Shown here one piece after another: positions 1 through 8,663 of a stretch of 64,000 bases of DNA. The translations under genes were made by a program, and so were the position numbers. Source of the stretch: a virus; IMG/VR virus record IMGVR_UViG_3300048839_001082, positions 1-64,000 of that record; one strand, 5' to 3'. Below the pieces are notes generated by a model. It saw only the letters and a list, made by a program, of their open reading frames with translations, was not told the DNA's origin and ran no database searches. Every line of letters starts with the position of its first letter. Position 1 is the first letter of the stretch.

Positions 1-263
1 CCTTCATTATCATTAGGGGCTGTATCTTTAACTGCTCCTTTAATTGATTCCACATTTACTATCAATGCTCCTTCATTATCATTAGGGGCTGTATCTTTAA
101 CTGCTCCTTTAATTGATTCCACATTTACTATCAATGCTCCTTCATTATCATTAGGGGCTGTATCTTTAACTGCTCCTTTAATTGATTCCACATTTACTAT
201 CAATGCTCCTTCATTATCATTAGGGGCTGTATCTTTAACTGCTCCTTTAATTGATTCCACATT
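1..263 (+). repeat. Perfect 69-bp coding tandem repeat
   Basis: Copies start at 1, 70, 139 and 208. The last copy is truncated, diverging after base 263. All visible copies are base-for-base identical, third codon positions included. The 69-bp period equals 23 codons, so copy number can change without breaking the frame. The array continues beyond the left edge of the window. Confidence 0.97.
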
Positions 264-843
264 CCAAATATTTACAAGTACGTTGACTATGCAAGGAGTG
301 ATTGTTGTATCTTTCTTAACAACAACATCGGTAATTTATCCTCCAGTTTTTATTAGCGATCAGCTGATAACGACGAGTTTCTTGGAAAGTACTTTTAGTG
401 TAATTAGCCCTAAGCTCAATCTGAATGTTGTCACACCCACACTGGGTAGTAACTTTATTGCATTTACACCTGCACTAAATACGACAAATTCAATCACAAG
501 CGCTTTCATTGACTCCGTTTTCCAAGTTTTTAATGCGGGCGTAGTGCCGGGCGCAGTTGCTATAGCAGCACCTGTATTGCCGAGTTCGAATGCTTTCTAT
601 GTACCCAATCTTTCATTAGAAGCAAGTTCATTATCAGCGGCTTATATCGGAATTTCAGGTGCTATTTATGCACCGTCATTGAGTGGAGGCGCTGCTGCAA
701 TTCTCACCACATTAGATATCGAACGTATAGTTGATGCTTTGCTGTTAAGGTTAAATTTGGATATTATCCCGGTGAATGTCAAGAAAATGAACGATGCTTT
801 TGTTCAAGGCGATGGTACAATCAACAATAAATGGAGGGGTTGA
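1..843 (+). CDS. Repeat-rich structural protein, C-terminal part (start is outside the window)
   Basis: The frame is open from base 1 to the TGA at 841-843, so the gene begins upstream and only its last 280 codons are seen. The first part is a perfect tandem repeat of a 23-residue unit (PSLSLGAVSLTAPLIDSTF followed by TINA). The rest, about residues 90-230 of the visible part, keeps degenerate echoes of the same pattern of Ser/Thr/Ala-Pro and hydrophobic residues, as expected for a beta-solenoid or fibrous fold. The last 40 residues are non-repetitive and charged. It lies directly upstream of the portal gene, so a head-associated fibre or decoration role is possible, but that is inference from position. 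I do not recognise the family. An in-frame ATG at 283 lies after the repeats, but because the frame is open through the repeats I treat it as internal. Confidence 0.75.
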   Translation, partial: PSLSLGAVSLTAPLIDSTFTINAPSLSLGAVSLTAPLIDSTFTINAPSLSLGAVSLTAPLIDSTFTINAPSLSLGAVSLTAPLIDSTFQIFTSTLTMQGVIVVSFLTTTSVIYPPVFISDQLITTSFLESTFSVISPKLNLNVVTPTLGSNFIAFTPALNTTNSITSAFIDSVFQVFNAGVVPGAVAIAAPVLPSSNAFYVPNLSLEASSLSAAYIGISGAIYAPSLSGGAAAILTTLDIERIVDALLLRLNLDIIPVNVKKMNDAFVQGDGTINNKWRG

Positions 844-992
844 TGTTTGATGAAAATTCATTTGAACAAAACTCTTTCAGTATTGACAGTTGGTGGTTTT
901 CAATCATTGAATTAATCAAGAAAAAGATAAAAACACTCGCAACAATGCCGAGAAAATACTTGGTATTCCCTCGTTTCAAGATAGGAGGCTGA
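843..992 (+). CDS. Small hypothetical protein, 49 aa
   Basis: The ATG overlaps the upstream stop as TGATG, and GGAGGGG sits just before it, which supports translational coupling. The peptide has an acidic start, a short hydrophobic stretch around SWWFSIIELI and a basic C-terminal half (KKKIKTLATMPRKYLV). It fills the gap between the repeat protein and the portal. I do not recognise a family; a small membrane-associated or portal-adjacent protein is possible. Confidence 0.55.
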   Translation: MFDENSFEQNSFSIDSWWFSIIELIKKKIKTLATMPRKYLVFPRFKIGG

Positions 993-1015
993 ATGCAGCA
1001 CAATGAAAGGCAATT

Positions 1016-2662
1016 ATGGCTGTCGTGAACGCCTCCCGTGGAGCGAAGACAGTCGCTGATCCGAACGCTAAATATGAATCATTAATGCGAGATTGGCTGG
1101 TATCTCGCGCAATGTGTAGTGGTGAACAATTTGTTAAAGCTTATGATAGTGTCATCGACAATGTGAGTTTTAACAATTTGTTAATTCCATTTTCACCGTC
1201 GATGAGCTCTTTGCAGTATAATTTTTATCGTGCTGAAGCGGAATTGCCTGGAATAACGGCTGAATTTTCAAAAATGATCGTTAGTGGTTTATTGAGAAAG
1301 CCACCAACGATCACGCTTCCACCATCAGTACCTAAAGAAGCTGCTGATTGGATTAAATATACCTTTAATCAAGATAACACTTCTATTGAATCTTTTTTAG
1401 GAACCGGGCTGTGGGAAGAAATTCAAACCAGCAGAGCATGGGTATATGTTGACTACCCTCATGTTATAAATCCTGAAGACTTGACACCAGATGAAAAGAA
1501 AGAATTAAAACCTTATCCAGTCCTTTGGCCCACAGAAACAGTAATAAATTGGAAAATGGGGTTTGACGATTTAGGTAAGCAAGTTCTTAAACAAGTAATT
1601 GTTAGAGGATTTACCGAAGAGTATGGCGATAACGAATTTCACCCTTCAAATATTGAAACTATTAAGGTGCATGAACTCGATGAAAAAGGTGAATATCGAA
1701 TTCGTGTATTTAAAGCTAAAGCAGATGTCGGTGATTTAAAGTTCGTGAATGGGCAGCAGGTGAAAGATATGAAAACCAAGCCTGCTTTTGAGCATGTTGA
1801 AACATTAGATAAAATTTTAGTTAACAGTGAGCGCTTGAAATTTATTCCGGCTTGGCCTCTTAATGGGCAAGTAGAGCCATCTCCGCCCATGCTCAATGCG
1901 GTGATTAACAAAGAAATTGCACTTTATAATAAAATCAGTCGACGTAACCACTTGTTATATGGTGCCGCGACTTATACGCCGGTGATCATTGCGGATATGT
2001 CTGATGAGGATTTTGAAGAAATTGTCAATAGTGGTTTAGGCACTTGGATTAAACTACCCGCTGGCAGTTCAGCTGAAATTCTTCAAACACCGACTGAAGC
2101 GTTAGCAGATATGGACAGAGCAATTATGTCCAGTATTGAAGAGATGGCAAAGCTCGGCATTCGAATGTTGACACCTGAAGCTGATCAATCCGGTATTGCT
2201 TTAGAGATTCGGAATGCTGCTCAAACTGCCAGACTTGGCACATTAAGTTCAAAAGTCTCTAGCGTGATGCAGCAAATAATTGCCTTCATGTTAGAATGGC
2301 GTTATGGCATTGTTGTGAAAGCTTCTGAAGTTGTGTTTAAATTATCTGAAGACTTTAATGCTACACCGTTCGGAGCTGATTGGATGCGATTGGCCACTGA
2401 GTGGTATCAACAAGGTCTTATTCCCAGATCTATTTGGGTACAAATGCTTAAGCAAAACGATATGTTGCCTTCCGATTATGATGATAAGGAAGGTCAGAAA
2501 GAGATTGACGAAGAGCAACTGATTGACAGACAAGCAGAAAATGATGATTTTGCTGATAGAGCAAAGTTAGAGTACAAATTGCTTGAAGAAGCTCCTGAAG
2601 TTGCTTTTGAAAAACGTAAGGAAGTGCCTGTTTCGAATAAAAAGAAACAAGCTGATTCGTAA
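1016..2662 (+). CDS. Portal protein (DUF4055-like)
   Basis: The 548-residue protein has the length and look of siphovirus portal proteins of the DUF4055 type. It starts MAVVNASRGAKTVAD and has the typical early stretch about a sample of residues that traverse the capsid vertex, then a helical central part (IMSSIEEMAKLGIRML, residues about 365-380) and an acidic/lysine-rich tail. The portal forms the dodecameric ring at one capsid vertex that passes DNA during packaging and ejection and anchors minor head proteins. AAGG at 1007-1010 precedes the ATG with 5 bases spacing. The gene is followed by a small head gene and then a MuF-domain gene, the usual portal-MuF-scaffold-capsid order, which supports the call. 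Confidence 0.85.
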   Translation: MAVVNASRGAKTVADPNAKYESLMRDWLVSRAMCSGEQFVKAYDSVIDNVSFNNLLIPFSPSMSSLQYNFYRAEAELPGITAEFSKMIVSGLLRKPPTITLPPSVPKEAADWIKYTFNQDNTSIESFLGTGLWEEIQTSRAWVYVDYPHVINPEDLTPDEKKELKPYPVLWPTETVINWKMGFDDLGKQVLKQVIVRGFTEEYGDNEFHPSNIETIKVHELDEKGEYRIRVFKAKADVGDLKFVNGQQVKDMKTKPAFEHVETLDKILVNSERLKFIPAWPLNGQVEPSPPMLNAVINKEIALYNKISRRNHLLYGAATYTPVIIADMSDEDFEEIVNSGLGTWIKLPAGSSAEILQTPTEALADMDRAIMSSIEEMAKLGIRMLTPEADQSGIALEIRNAAQTARLGTLSSKVSSVMQQIIAFMLEWRYGIVVKASEVVFKLSEDFNATPFGADWMRLATEWYQQGLIPRSIWVQMLKQNDMLPSDYDDKEGQKEIDEEQLIDRQAENDDFADRAKLEYKLLEEAPEVAFEKRKEVPVSNKKKQADS

Positions 2663-2680
2663 TCACTCTAAAGGATTAAA

Positions 2681-3181
2681 ATGGCTGAAACCACAAGTCA
2701 AACATACAACACCGATATCGATGGCTTAGTCCGTCGTATCGATCGCATTATCACTGAAGTCATTAAGAGCCAATCGTCGGGTGTTAGCCAAACGATTAGC
2801 TTCGATGTCGTTCGTGCTAAGGCTTATGTTGAGAGTTTGCGTAGCTATATCGACTATGTTACTTCACAACCCTTGATGGATCTCCCGGAGACTGGTCCGC
2901 GTGCCATCTCAATGTTGCCTAAGGTTGTGATCCCGCGTCTCGAGAACGAGTCATCGTATGATATGGCTACGATGTTCGATCTGATGCGTGATGAGATGGC
3001 AGGTTCTAATTCAAGTCGCCTTCCTTCAGGCCTCATCAGCCATGATGAAGTTCGTGCTCGTTCGTATTTGGTACGTATTGATAATTTCATCAATGGTTAT
3101 ATTACCGTGATTGATCCTCTGGATCTTCCGGAATCTTCACCGATGACTCCTGTTTCAGGTCCCGGTAAGCAAGGCGTTTAA
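2681..3181 (+). CDS. Head-region protein with an internal duplication, 166 aa
   Basis: I do not recognise a named family. The protein contains two related segments, residues about 40-73 and 120-154. Both follow the pattern S-[FH]-D-x-V-R-A-[KR]-x-Y, then an isoleucine-rich helix, then L-x-LPE-[ST]-x-P. Codon use is GC-richer than in most neighbours, similar to the major capsid and tail tube genes, which hints at high expression and hence a structural role. AAAGG lies upstream of the ATG. A strong terminator follows the stop immediately, so this gene closes the portal transcription unit. Confidence 0.7.
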   Translation: MAETTSQTYNTDIDGLVRRIDRIITEVIKSQSSGVSQTISFDVVRAKAYVESLRSYIDYVTSQPLMDLPETGPRAISMLPKVVIPRLENESSYDMATMFDLMRDEMAGSNSSRLPSGLISHDEVRARSYLVRIDNFINGYITVIDPLDLPESSPMTPVSGPGKQGV

Positions 3182-3185
3182 ACCC

Positions 3186-3207
3186 AAAGGCCCTTCGGGG
3201 CCTTTTT
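3186..3207 (+). terminator. Rho-independent terminator with TTCG tetraloop
   Basis: AAAGGCCC (3186-3193), loop TTCG, GGGCCTTT (3198-3205) and a run of T ending at 3207 make a textbook intrinsic terminator. It ends only 3 bases before the ATG of the MuF-polymerase gene, so it both stops portal-unit transcription and occupies the place where a ribosome binding site would be. Confidence 0.9.
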
Positions 3208-3210
3208 ATT

Positions 3211-6200
3211 ATGACTAATGTTAACACAAAAATCTACGACAAGGCGATAGATCGTGCCGCAATGGTGAGACTGTATGAGCGTAGAGTGAATAGCAAAGTC
3301 GCTAAAGATCTCGATGATCATATTGTTCGTTTAGATAGTCTGATTAGAAAGACAGATAAGCTTAATAACCCTGCCTTAATGGATGGAATTGACCTTGAAC
3401 TTTTAAACACTTATAAAAATACCTTAAACACAACTAAAAGATCTCTTTTAGATTTATTCACTGATCAAGTATCATATGCCTACCAAAATATTGAAGTGGC
3501 CATGGGTCATATTTGGGAAACTGAAAGACCTCATACACGATTAGCTGAAGATGTTGTTTTAAAGAGATCTCTAGTGGGTGACAAGACATTGGCCGGAAGT
3601 TGGGCGGGTGTTAGTTATAATGAAAGACTTCGATTACAAGCTATAATTCGTAAAGGTATTGCAGAAGGTGAAACCGTCGATAAGATTGCCCTTGCCATTA
3701 GAAAAGGCAATCTACATCGAATCACACGTTCACAATCTAGAGCATTAGTCGTGACTTCAATAACTAGTGTGGCTTCTCAAGCAGACCAGGCTGTTTACTT
3801 AGCGAATGAAAAGGCAATTCGTGGTTATCAATACGTGGCTGTGTTGGATAGTAGAACCACGTTACTTTGTTCTCATCGTGACGGTAAAATCTTTCCTGTT
3901 GAAGACACTGTTCACTTGCCTCCGGCGCATATAAACTGCAGATCAACCACTGTTCCTGTAATGGCATCTTGGGAAGATCTCGCTAAATTGGAAGGCGTGG
4001 CTCAAGTTAGACGTAAGAATATTGAAAAATTGAGTAAGCGACAAATTGCATATTATGATGGCCTTACACCGCTTAAAGAAAGTTATAATGACTGGCTGCT
4101 TAGGCAGCCTAAAGAGGTACAATTACGTCATTTGGGTGATTATAAGCGTGTTGAGCTTTTTAATACTGGTGAGCTCACCGTGGATAAGTTTTCCAATGCT
4201 GAGGGTAACTCCGTAGGTATTCGCGAATTAAGAGCAATTACTGAAGCAGGTTATACAATACCTGGTGACACTAAACGATTTGCGGCTGCTAAAGCACAAT
4301 TAGATTCAATGCAATTAGGTGCTTCAAAACCTGAAGATTTCTTTATTGATAAAAAGTTAGTGAAAACACTTGAAGATTATTATGTGCTTCAATCTAAAGA
4401 GCTCGGTGGTACTTTATCATTAACTAATTATCGTGGCGCTTTGATTCATACCAAAAAGAGCATGAAATCTCGTGTGCTCACTTCTCCACCTAGAGAGGAT
4501 CAACTCAAATTTAACCCGATTACTGGAAGATATGAAGATGTTCGATTGTATCAACCCAATCCTGGCGTATTAGCTAATAATCTTAAACTTGTTGAAGAAA
4601 GCGATGTTCTTCTAGCGAAAGACAAAGAATTCTTATTGCAATTTTCAGACTCTCTAAAAGATCGTATGAGTGTGAATGAGCGAGCTGTGGTAGTTGACAA
4701 TTTAAGAATTTTGTTTACTCGTTATCGGAATAATAAAGAAATTTGGGGTAATTTCAAAGCTGTATCTCAGGCTCAGATTAAGTTTGATGTGATGAACGTA
4801 TCTGACGCAATAGAAACACAGATTAGGAAAGATTCAGATATTCTTAAGAAATTGCTTCAAGATAATTATATTGATCCGGTTTTAGGTCCCACTCAACTTG
4901 AGGAGTTACAAGCCACCTTTCTCAGTAACATTCGAGAAAGAAATCTTTGGGAAGATAGAGTTGCACCAGGAATTGCAAAGAAACTTCGTTCAACCTTTGA
5001 TCTTACTATTGCTAAGAAAGTGCCCACTGTCTGGGGCAGACTTTCTGATAGAGAACTGCAGCAATTTTATCTCAAGTTTGCCCATAGACTCAGCCTCGCA
5101 GACTCTCCAGACAGAGATCAATTCGCAGTTCAACTAGGTAGAGATCTTTATAATTTAGCTAATTATAATGGTGATCGTAGAAAGTGGTATGAACTTGGAA
5201 TGGCGATTTTAGAAACCAAGAAGGTTCATCGTTTCTTCGAGATTGAAACATTCGGTGTTCAAAAGCGTCGGATGAAAAGTCGAATGAGCGGCAATTATTT
5301 TGGACCCTATTACGATACTGTTGCTTACAATATCAGAGTGACCGACCCAAAAATACAAAGATATTCTCAATTAACTCGTAAGATCGATGTTGGCCTCAGA
5401 GTGGCTGTGATTGATCCTAAGAATCGTCTTGTGGTTAGAGAAGGTTATAAGACATACTTTATTGATCGTGGTTTACTTGGTTATGAAGATACTCGAATCC
5501 CTATTACTTCAACACACAGTTTTAGTGATTTCCCGGAAGAAATGGTGGATAAGAGTCTAGTCGATGCACTAAATTGGGCCGGTAAAACTGAGTATAAAAT
5601 CGATGAGGACTATCATGATTTTATCAGAAAGTTGTTATATTTTGAAGATGACAAAGGGAAGGCCAAATATTATAATGAGCTTAATGAGTATCGAAAGTTT
5701 ATTGCAGCTAGAGGCGATTCTTATGAACGATTCAAAGCAATGGAATGGCTTCGAAATTCAGGAAAGTCATTTAGCAACCATCCTTTCATCGATCACAGAG
5801 CCCGTATATATGATCGTGGAATGATCTCTCCACAATCCGGTGAAACCTTTCGACCTTTCTTAAATACCACTGAACCTAAGATTTTAGGAATTGATGGATA
5901 TGAAAATCTACAAGACCAAATAGGATCCTTTTTGGGTGGTTTGAACGATCGACTTGAAGGCAGGTTTAATTCGCTGACAGTGACAGGTAGACAAAAAATA
6001 GCTCAAAAGTGGAAAGCTGATTTAGTGAAAATCGGCAATCACATGTTAAGAGGGAAGCCTGGAGATATACGTGCAATACTCGAGTCGGAAATTACGAAAG
6101 ATATAGATGGTGAAGATATCGGAAAATTTTACAGATTCGCTATTGAGCAAGCCAAGCTCGATAATTATTTGGGCGGTGACTATTCTATCCGTAATCTTAA

Positions 6201-7887
6201 TAAGCTTAACAATTATCGCACTTCTCTTGCCTTAGAGCAAGATGCTTCTTCTTCAGGCGCTCAAATAATCGCAATTACAACACGTAATAAACAATTGGCG
6301 GAACTAAGCAATGTCATCCCAACAACTCAAAAGAAACGATTGTACGACGAAATTGCTGCTGCCACTTTCAATGATCCCCGGTTTAAAAATCTCAATAAGA
6401 AATTGGGACTATCGGAGAAGGATCTTCGAAAAGCGGCGAAAGCTCAAAATATGGTTACATTCTACGGAGCAGGCGAACGCACCGGAATCTTAAATGTTGA
6501 AGGGAAGTTGAGCAAAGTCCTTGGAAAAGATACAAATACTTTAGTAGTCAAGGCAGCGGATCGAGATACAGTACTCAACGAAATTTCAGCTCAAATTGCA
6601 AGATATGAGAAGTTTGATCTTGATACTGCAGAAGAGCTTCGATTACTAAGGAATAACGTTAAAGATATCTTTAACAAAGGACTTGATCCTGGTGATGATA
6701 TTCTTGAACAACTCTATTTCTTGCAACCACAAACACGTGAACTTGTTGAGAGAATGTCAACGAATTATGAACGAGTGGTAACCCCTGATGATTTTAAACA
6801 AGTCGCGAAAATCATGAGTGAGCATCTCGCGGAACAAGTGCCCATTCTCAAAGAATTCACTAAGTTTTATGGTAGATTGGCTGAAGACTTTTTAAAGAAT
6901 TCAAAACCATCTAAGAGCGATTTCGATTGGGAAAGTATTGCTAAAACAAGCATTCGAGGCTCTAAGTCTAAAGGTTATGTTTTGCCTGATGTGGTAAGTC
7001 GTATTTTAGGTATAAAAGCTAGAGAGCCTGTATCTGAAAAAGTTTTGAGACGTTTTGGTTTTTGGAAACCTGACGGAACATTAAGTGAAATTCTCTATGG
7101 GGTCCCTTCTCCCGAAGATCGTAGAACAGGCGCCAAATTTATGAAACTTGAGATACTAACACCTACACTTCCGACTCCAGAAAATCTATTGAAAGGTAAA
7201 TTTTTATCTGAGCAAAAAATATCAGGTGTTGAGGTCTTCTATGCTAATAAATTGCCTAAAAGCTGGACAAACGTTCCTTCTGCTAATTTTGATGGAAAAA
7301 TTATAGAACAAAATTTCACTCAAACTTTTGAAGAGCGTTTATTCTATAAAAATCCTGACGGTACTTGGACAACGAACATTCTACAAGTTCTTCAAAAGAC
7401 TTCTTCTAATTGGTGGGAAGAAGCAGCAAATAAAATAGGTAAGATAAATGATATTGCGGATGCTACTAAAGCTAGAACAGCTTTTGGTGTTAACGCTAAT
7501 CATTCCAATGATGCTGTATTGGTGAAGAAATTTCATTTGTGGGGTAAGCGTGAAGGTGTTCCAACTTCCACGATTCATGACGCTTTCTTCGCGAATGCAG
7601 CTGATATGCTTAAAGCTAGAAAGGCTTTACGTACAATCTATGCTGAAGCTTTAAAGAATAATGTTATCAAACTTACATTAGATGAGATGTTAGCTAGAGG
7701 ACTTCCCAGACATCTTTATGATCAATATCTAAAAGAAGCCATAGATTCTGGTCTGATCCCTGTAGAAGGTATTTCCAAGATCAATGGAAGAACAATGAAA
7801 AAGAATGATATTCTCAATGAAGATGATATTTTGAAACCCGTTCCTGACGGTTTTAAAACGGACTATAGCTGGTATGGAGTTGGCTGA
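3211..7887 (+). CDS. MuF minor capsid protein fused to a single-subunit (N4 vRNAP/T7-like) RNA polymerase
   Basis: The N-terminal part (residues about 60-260) is a MuF/SPP1 gp7-type minor head domain: VLDSRTTLLCSHRDGKIF, then LPPAHINCRSTTVPV with C220, H240 and C243. The C-terminal half carries the full single-subunit RNA polymerase set. The DxxGR-like motif is D861-H-R-A-R865. Motif A is EQDASSSGAQ with D1011. Motif B is R1073, K1077, Y1085 and G1086 in the exact T7 spacing (R-x3-K-x7-YG). Motif C is STIHDAF with H1456 and D1457, preceded by a NHSND block like the T7 palm. The spacing between B and C (380 residues) is longer than in T7. The middle (about 280-800) is unassigned. MuF proteins sit on the portal inside the head, so I infer a packaged, ejected polymerase for early transcription. 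At 1,558 residues it is far longer than a plain MuF protein. No Shine-Dalgarno is seen; a terminator abuts the start. Confidence 0.85.
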   Translation: MTNVNTKIYDKAIDRAAMVRLYERRVNSKVAKDLDDHIVRLDSLIRKTDKLNNPALMDGIDLELLNTYKNTLNTTKRSLLDLFTDQVSYAYQNIEVAMGHIWETERPHTRLAEDVVLKRSLVGDKTLAGSWAGVSYNERLRLQAIIRKGIAEGETVDKIALAIRKGNLHRITRSQSRALVVTSITSVASQADQAVYLANEKAIRGYQYVAVLDSRTTLLCSHRDGKIFPVEDTVHLPPAHINCRSTTVPVMASWEDLAKLEGVAQVRRKNIEKLSKRQIAYYDGLTPLKESYNDWLLRQPKEVQLRHLGDYKRVELFNTGELTVDKFSNAEGNSVGIRELRAITEAGYTIPGDTKRFAAAKAQLDSMQLGASKPEDFFIDKKLVKTLEDYYVLQSKELGGTLSLTNYRGALIHTKKSMKSRVLTSPPREDQLKFNPITGRYEDVRLYQPNPGVLANNLKLVEESDVLLAKDKEFLLQFSDSLKDRMSVNERAVVVDNLRILFTRYRNNKEIWGNFKAVSQAQIKFDVMNVSDAIETQIRKDSDILKKLLQDNYIDPVLGPTQLEELQATFLSNIRERNLWEDRVAPGIAKKLRSTFDLTIAKKVPTVWGRLSDRELQQFYLKFAHRLSLADSPDRDQFAVQLGRDLYNLANYNGDRRKWYELGMAILETKKVHRFFEIETFGVQKRRMKSRMSGNYFGPYYDTVAYNIRVTDPKIQRYSQLTRKIDVGLRVAVIDPKNRLVVREGYKTYFIDRGLLGYEDTRIPITSTHSFSDFPEEMVDKSLVDALNWAGKTEYKIDEDYHDFIRKLLYFEDDKGKAKYYNELNEYRKFIAARGDSYERFKAMEWLRNSGKSFSNHPFIDHRARIYDRGMISPQSGETFRPFLNTTEPKILGIDGYENLQDQIGSFLGGLNDRLEGRFNSLTVTGRQKIAQKWKADLVKIGNHMLRGKPGDIRAILESEITKDIDGEDIGKFYRFAIEQAKLDNYLGGDYSIRNLNKLNNYRTSLALEQDASSSGAQIIAITTRNKQLAELSNVIPTTQKKRLYDEIAAATFNDPRFKNLNKKLGLSEKDLRKAAKAQNMVTFYGAGERTGILNVEGKLSKVLGKDTNTLVVKAADRDTVLNEISAQIARYEKFDLDTAEELRLLRNNVKDIFNKGLDPGDDILEQLYFLQPQTRELVERMSTNYERVVTPDDFKQVAKIMSEHLAEQVPILKEFTKFYGRLAEDFLKNSKPSKSDFDWESIAKTSIRGSKSKGYVLPDVVSRILGIKAREPVSEKVLRRFGFWKPDGTLSEILYGVPSPEDRRTGAKFMKLEILTPTLPTPENLLKGKFLSEQKISGVEVFYANKLPKSWTNVPSANFDGKIIEQNFTQTFEERLFYKNPDGTWTTNILQVLQKTSSNWWEEAANKIGKINDIADATKARTAFGVNANHSNDAVLVKKFHLWGKREGVPTSTIHDAFFANAADMLKARKALRTIYAEALKNNVIKLTLDEMLARGLPRHLYDQYLKEAIDSGLIPVEGISKINGRTMKKNDILNEDDILKPVPDGFKTDYSWYGVG

Positions 7888-7893
7888 ATAAAG

Positions 7894-7908
7894 CTGTTAT
7901 ATTAACCC
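7894..7908 (+). promoter_or_regulatory. Intergenic motif CTGTTNNNTWAACCC, copy 1 (candidate phage promoter)
   Basis: CTGTTATATTAACCC lies in the 99-base gap before the scaffold and capsid genes. The surrounding 20-mer AAAGCTGTTATATTAACCCA matches the copy at 32550-32569 at 19 of 20 bases. A hairpin AAGGGT-TGT-ACCCTT (7945-7959) follows in the leader. Promoter function is inference from position and recurrence. Confidence 0.5.
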
Positions 7909-7986
7909 AGATGACCTATTTCAAAAGTCATTTGAAATTTTAACAAGGGTTGTACCCTTAAATGAGTAGTACTCAAAGGATTGAAA

Positions 7987-8652
7987 ATGCCTGATCAGAA
8001 TAAAGACGACACGTCTGAGATTGAAAACAAGGAAGAGCATAAAGAAGACAAACAGGAAACGGTTGTACCGCCTGACGTCGAAGAAATTGTTCAAAAGAAG
8101 ATTGCGGAAGCTCTCAAACCCATTAAATCTAATTTAGATAAAGCATATCAAGCAAGAGATGCTGCTTTAGACAAAATTAAGGAGTTTGAGAAAAAACAAA
8201 GAGAAGAAGAGCTCTTGAAACTTCAAGAAGCTGGAAAGCATAAAGAAGCTTTTGAATTACAACTTGCCGAAGAAAAAAGACTAAGAGAAGCCGCCGAAGC
8301 AAAAGCTGTCGAGTTGACACGAGACATGACGCTTAAAGGCGAATTGGGCGCTCTAAAATTTAGAAACAACAATGCTATGGAAATGGCATTCAGAGAGATC
8401 GTCCCACAATTGGTTAAAGATGCAAACGGTAATTGGGTGCATCGCTCCGGTATTAGTATTCAAGACTTCGTGCAAGGCTTCGCTGATAATCAAGACAATA
8501 CTTTCTTGTTTACTCAACGTGTCTCTACAGGATCAGGTTCAGGACCCGTAGCTCCTTCACCCGGTAGCAAAGGTGACAAGTCACTTTTTGAACTATCGCA
8601 GGAAGAAGTTTTAAAATTAGCTAGAGAAGGAAAACTTCCGAGGCGTAGATAA
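7987..8652 (+). CDS. Capsid scaffolding protein
   Basis: The 221-residue protein is highly charged and mostly coiled coil (about residues 30-115, rich in E/K/A heptads such as EEIVQKKIAEALKPIK). It has a Gly/Ser/Pro linker (GSGSGPVAPSPGSKG) and a short basic C-terminal helix ending KLPRRR that could dock to the capsid protein. This matches phage scaffolds encoded directly before the major capsid gene. Scaffolds direct capsid assembly and are then lost. I chose the ATG at 7987 because AAAGGA lies 6 bases upstream; the TTG two codons earlier would overlap that site. Confidence 0.82.
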   Translation: MPDQNKDDTSEIENKEEHKEDKQETVVPPDVEEIVQKKIAEALKPIKSNLDKAYQARDAALDKIKEFEKKQREEELLKLQEAGKHKEAFELQLAEEKRLREAAEAKAVELTRDMTLKGELGALKFRNNNAMEMAFREIVPQLVKDANGNWVHRSGISIQDFVQGFADNQDNTFLFTQRVSTGSGSGPVAPSPGSKGDKSLFELSQEEVLKLAREGKLPRRR

Positions 8653-8663
8653 CTAGGAACATA

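Noticed and set aside
1-263. Possible CRISPR or regulatory repeat array
   Set aside because: Copies are contiguous, without spacers, and in frame with a coding sequence, so this is a protein repeat.
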